NCBI GenBank assembly: GCA_943324055.2
Contig: CALPKD020000071.1
Coordinates: forward strand, 1-6,767
Length of the DNA: 6,767 nucleotides
DNA from: Chitinophaga pinensis
GTDB lineage: Bacteria; Bacteroidota; Bacteroidia; Chitinophagales; Chitinophagaceae
Reading direction: 5' to 3'
Shown piece by piece: positions 6,038 to 6,767 of the stretch. Under the pieces are notes generated by a model that worked only from the letters and a program-made list of their open reading frames with translations, made no database searches and had not been told where the DNA came from. A program made the position numbers and the translations under genes. The number at the start of each line of letters is the position of its first letter. Position 1 is the stretch's first letter.

Positions 6038-6063
6038 GGGGTCAAGAAATTAAGAAAATTCAT

Positions 6064-6767
6064 ATGGAAGAAAATTTAGGATTAGAAGCAACTCAGGACA
6101 ATGACCGTGTAATAAGGGTCAATATTGAGGAACAAATGAAAACGTCTTACATAGATTATTCTATGTCTGTAATTGTTGGTCGTGCATTACCTGATGTGAG
6201 AGATGGTTTTAAACCAGTACACCGTAGGGTATTATTTGCGATGCATGAATTAGGAAATAATAGCAACAAAGCATACAAGAAATGTGCGCGTATTGTCGGA
6301 GAAGTGATGGGTAAATTTCACCCACACGGCGATACTGCAATTTATGATACATTGGTGCGTATGGCACAAGAGTGGACCATGCGTTACAAATTAGTGGACG
6401 GTCAAGGTAACTTTGGTAACCAAGATGGAGATCCTCCTGCAGCAATGCGTTATACGGAGGCTCGTTTACAACGTATTTCTGAAGCGATGTTGGATGATTT
6501 GGAAAAAGATACAGTTGACTTTCAAACGAACTTTGATGATAGTTTAACGGAACCTTCTGTGTTACCAACCCGTATTCCTCAATTGTTAGTGAATGGTTCA
6601 TCCGGTATTGCCGTGGGTATGGCGACCAATATGTTACCACATAATTTGAATGAGGTGGTGGATGGTTGTATCGCTTACATCAATAACAAAGACATTACCA
6701 TTGAGGAATTGATTGGTTTTGTAAAAGCGCCCGATTTTCCTACTGGTGGTGTGATTTTTGGAATGGA
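6064..6767 (+). CDS. gyrA: DNA gyrase subunit A, N-terminal part (3' end outside window)
   Basis: Family role: breakage-reunion subunit of DNA gyrase (A2B2), which introduces negative supercoils using ATP hydrolysed by GyrB. The frame is open from the ATG at 6064 to the right edge (234 full codons). Visible signatures: [20 protein letters not shown] (19-38), [17 protein letters not shown] (39-55), the quinolone-resistance region from [12 protein letters not shown] to [19 protein letters not shown] (69-102), [13 protein letters not shown] (111-123) and [10 protein letters not shown] (126-135). Tyr130 is the DNA-linking tyrosine (E. coli Tyr122) and Arg129 its partner. Thr91 and Asp95 match E. 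coli Ser83 and Asp87. The motif set favours GyrA over ParC. The start gives an N-terminal extension of normal length and follows a leader without a Shine-Dalgarno sequence. The gene is divergent from the saccharopine-like gene. Confidence 0.95.
   Translation, partial: MEENLGLEATQDNDRVIRVNIEEQMKTSYIDYSMSVIVGRALPDVRDGFKPVHRRVLFAMHELGNNSNKAYKKCARIVGEVMGKFHPHGDTAIYDTLVRMAQEWTMRYKLVDGQGNFGNQDGDPPAAMRYTEARLQRISEAMLDDLEKDTVDFQTNFDDSLTEPSVLPTRIPQLLVNGSSGIAVGMATNMLPHNLNEVVDGCIAYINNKDITIEELIGFVKAPDFPTGGVIFGM

Larger units (their letters stand above)
5872..6063. promoter_or_regulatory. Divergent intergenic region (saccharopine-like gene / gyrA)
   Basis: These 192 AT-rich bases lie between two divergent starts and must carry the leader and probably the promoters of both genes. 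They hold a cluster of DnaA-box-like sites (5921-5954) and inverted repeats at 5956-5981, 6002-6015 and 6021-6037. I looked for the Bacteroidota sigma-A pattern (TTTG about 19 bases before TAnnTTTG) and found only partial -7-like matches: TATCTTCG at 5991-5998 on +, and TAACTTTA at 5913-5906 on -. Neither has a well-placed TTTG partner, so no promoter is assigned. No Shine-Dalgarno-like sequence precedes either start, as is usual in this phylum. Confidence 0.6.

Noticed and set aside
6209..6640. 143-codon open frame on the minus strand inside gyrA
   Set aside because: It lies fully antisense to strongly conserved GyrA motifs, its product has no recognisable domain, and such frames arise from codon bias.
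1..6767. Mobile element, CRISPR, tRNA/rRNA or defence system
   Set aside because: No transposase or integrase motifs, terminal repeats, spaced direct repeats or RNA-gene signatures were seen; gene content is housekeeping throughout.

Overview
The window reads as ordinary chromosomal sequence from a member of the Bacteroidota, possibly the Chitinophagaceae. The evidence is an AT-rich composition, no clear Shine-Dalgarno sequences before the starts, Bacteroidota-style protein signatures (an LpxK with DDAFQH and LRDE, a DUF3822-like protein in front of RsmD) and a lipid A gene. The family-level placement is inference; no rRNA or other taxonomic marker is present.

Left part (1-4500, + strand): a tightly packed gene string. 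It holds the 3' end of a DUF3822-like gene, rsmD (16S rRNA m2G966 methyltransferase), a 5-formyltetrahydrofolate cyclo-ligase gene, lpxK (lipid A 4'-kinase) and rnr (RNase R). Junctions are a 1-nt overlap, a 13-nt gap and two 11-nt overlaps, so the genes are very probably co-transcribed and partly translationally coupled. They combine ribosome/RNA maintenance, folate salvage and outer-membrane biogenesis; they form no single pathway but are all housekeeping functions.

Middle (4501-5871): a hairpin terminator that can work in both directions separates rnr from a convergent minus-strand gene for a saccharopine dehydrogenase/reductase-like NAD(P)-dependent oxidoreductase. The stop codon of the latter lies in the hairpin loop.

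Right part (5872-6767): a 192-bp divergent intergenic region, then the 5' end of gyrA (+ strand), which runs off the window. The intergenic region holds a DnaA-box-like cluster (one perfect TTATCCACA plus two close matches within 34 bp) and several short inverted repeats. No promoter could be assigned with confidence.

No mobile element, CRISPR array, tRNA, rRNA or defence system was seen, and nothing supports a wholly new system. The observations most worth a second look are the loss of the catalytic Asp/Asn in the RsmD (D/N)PPY motif (here GPPY) and the DnaA-box cluster between the saccharopine gene and gyrA.
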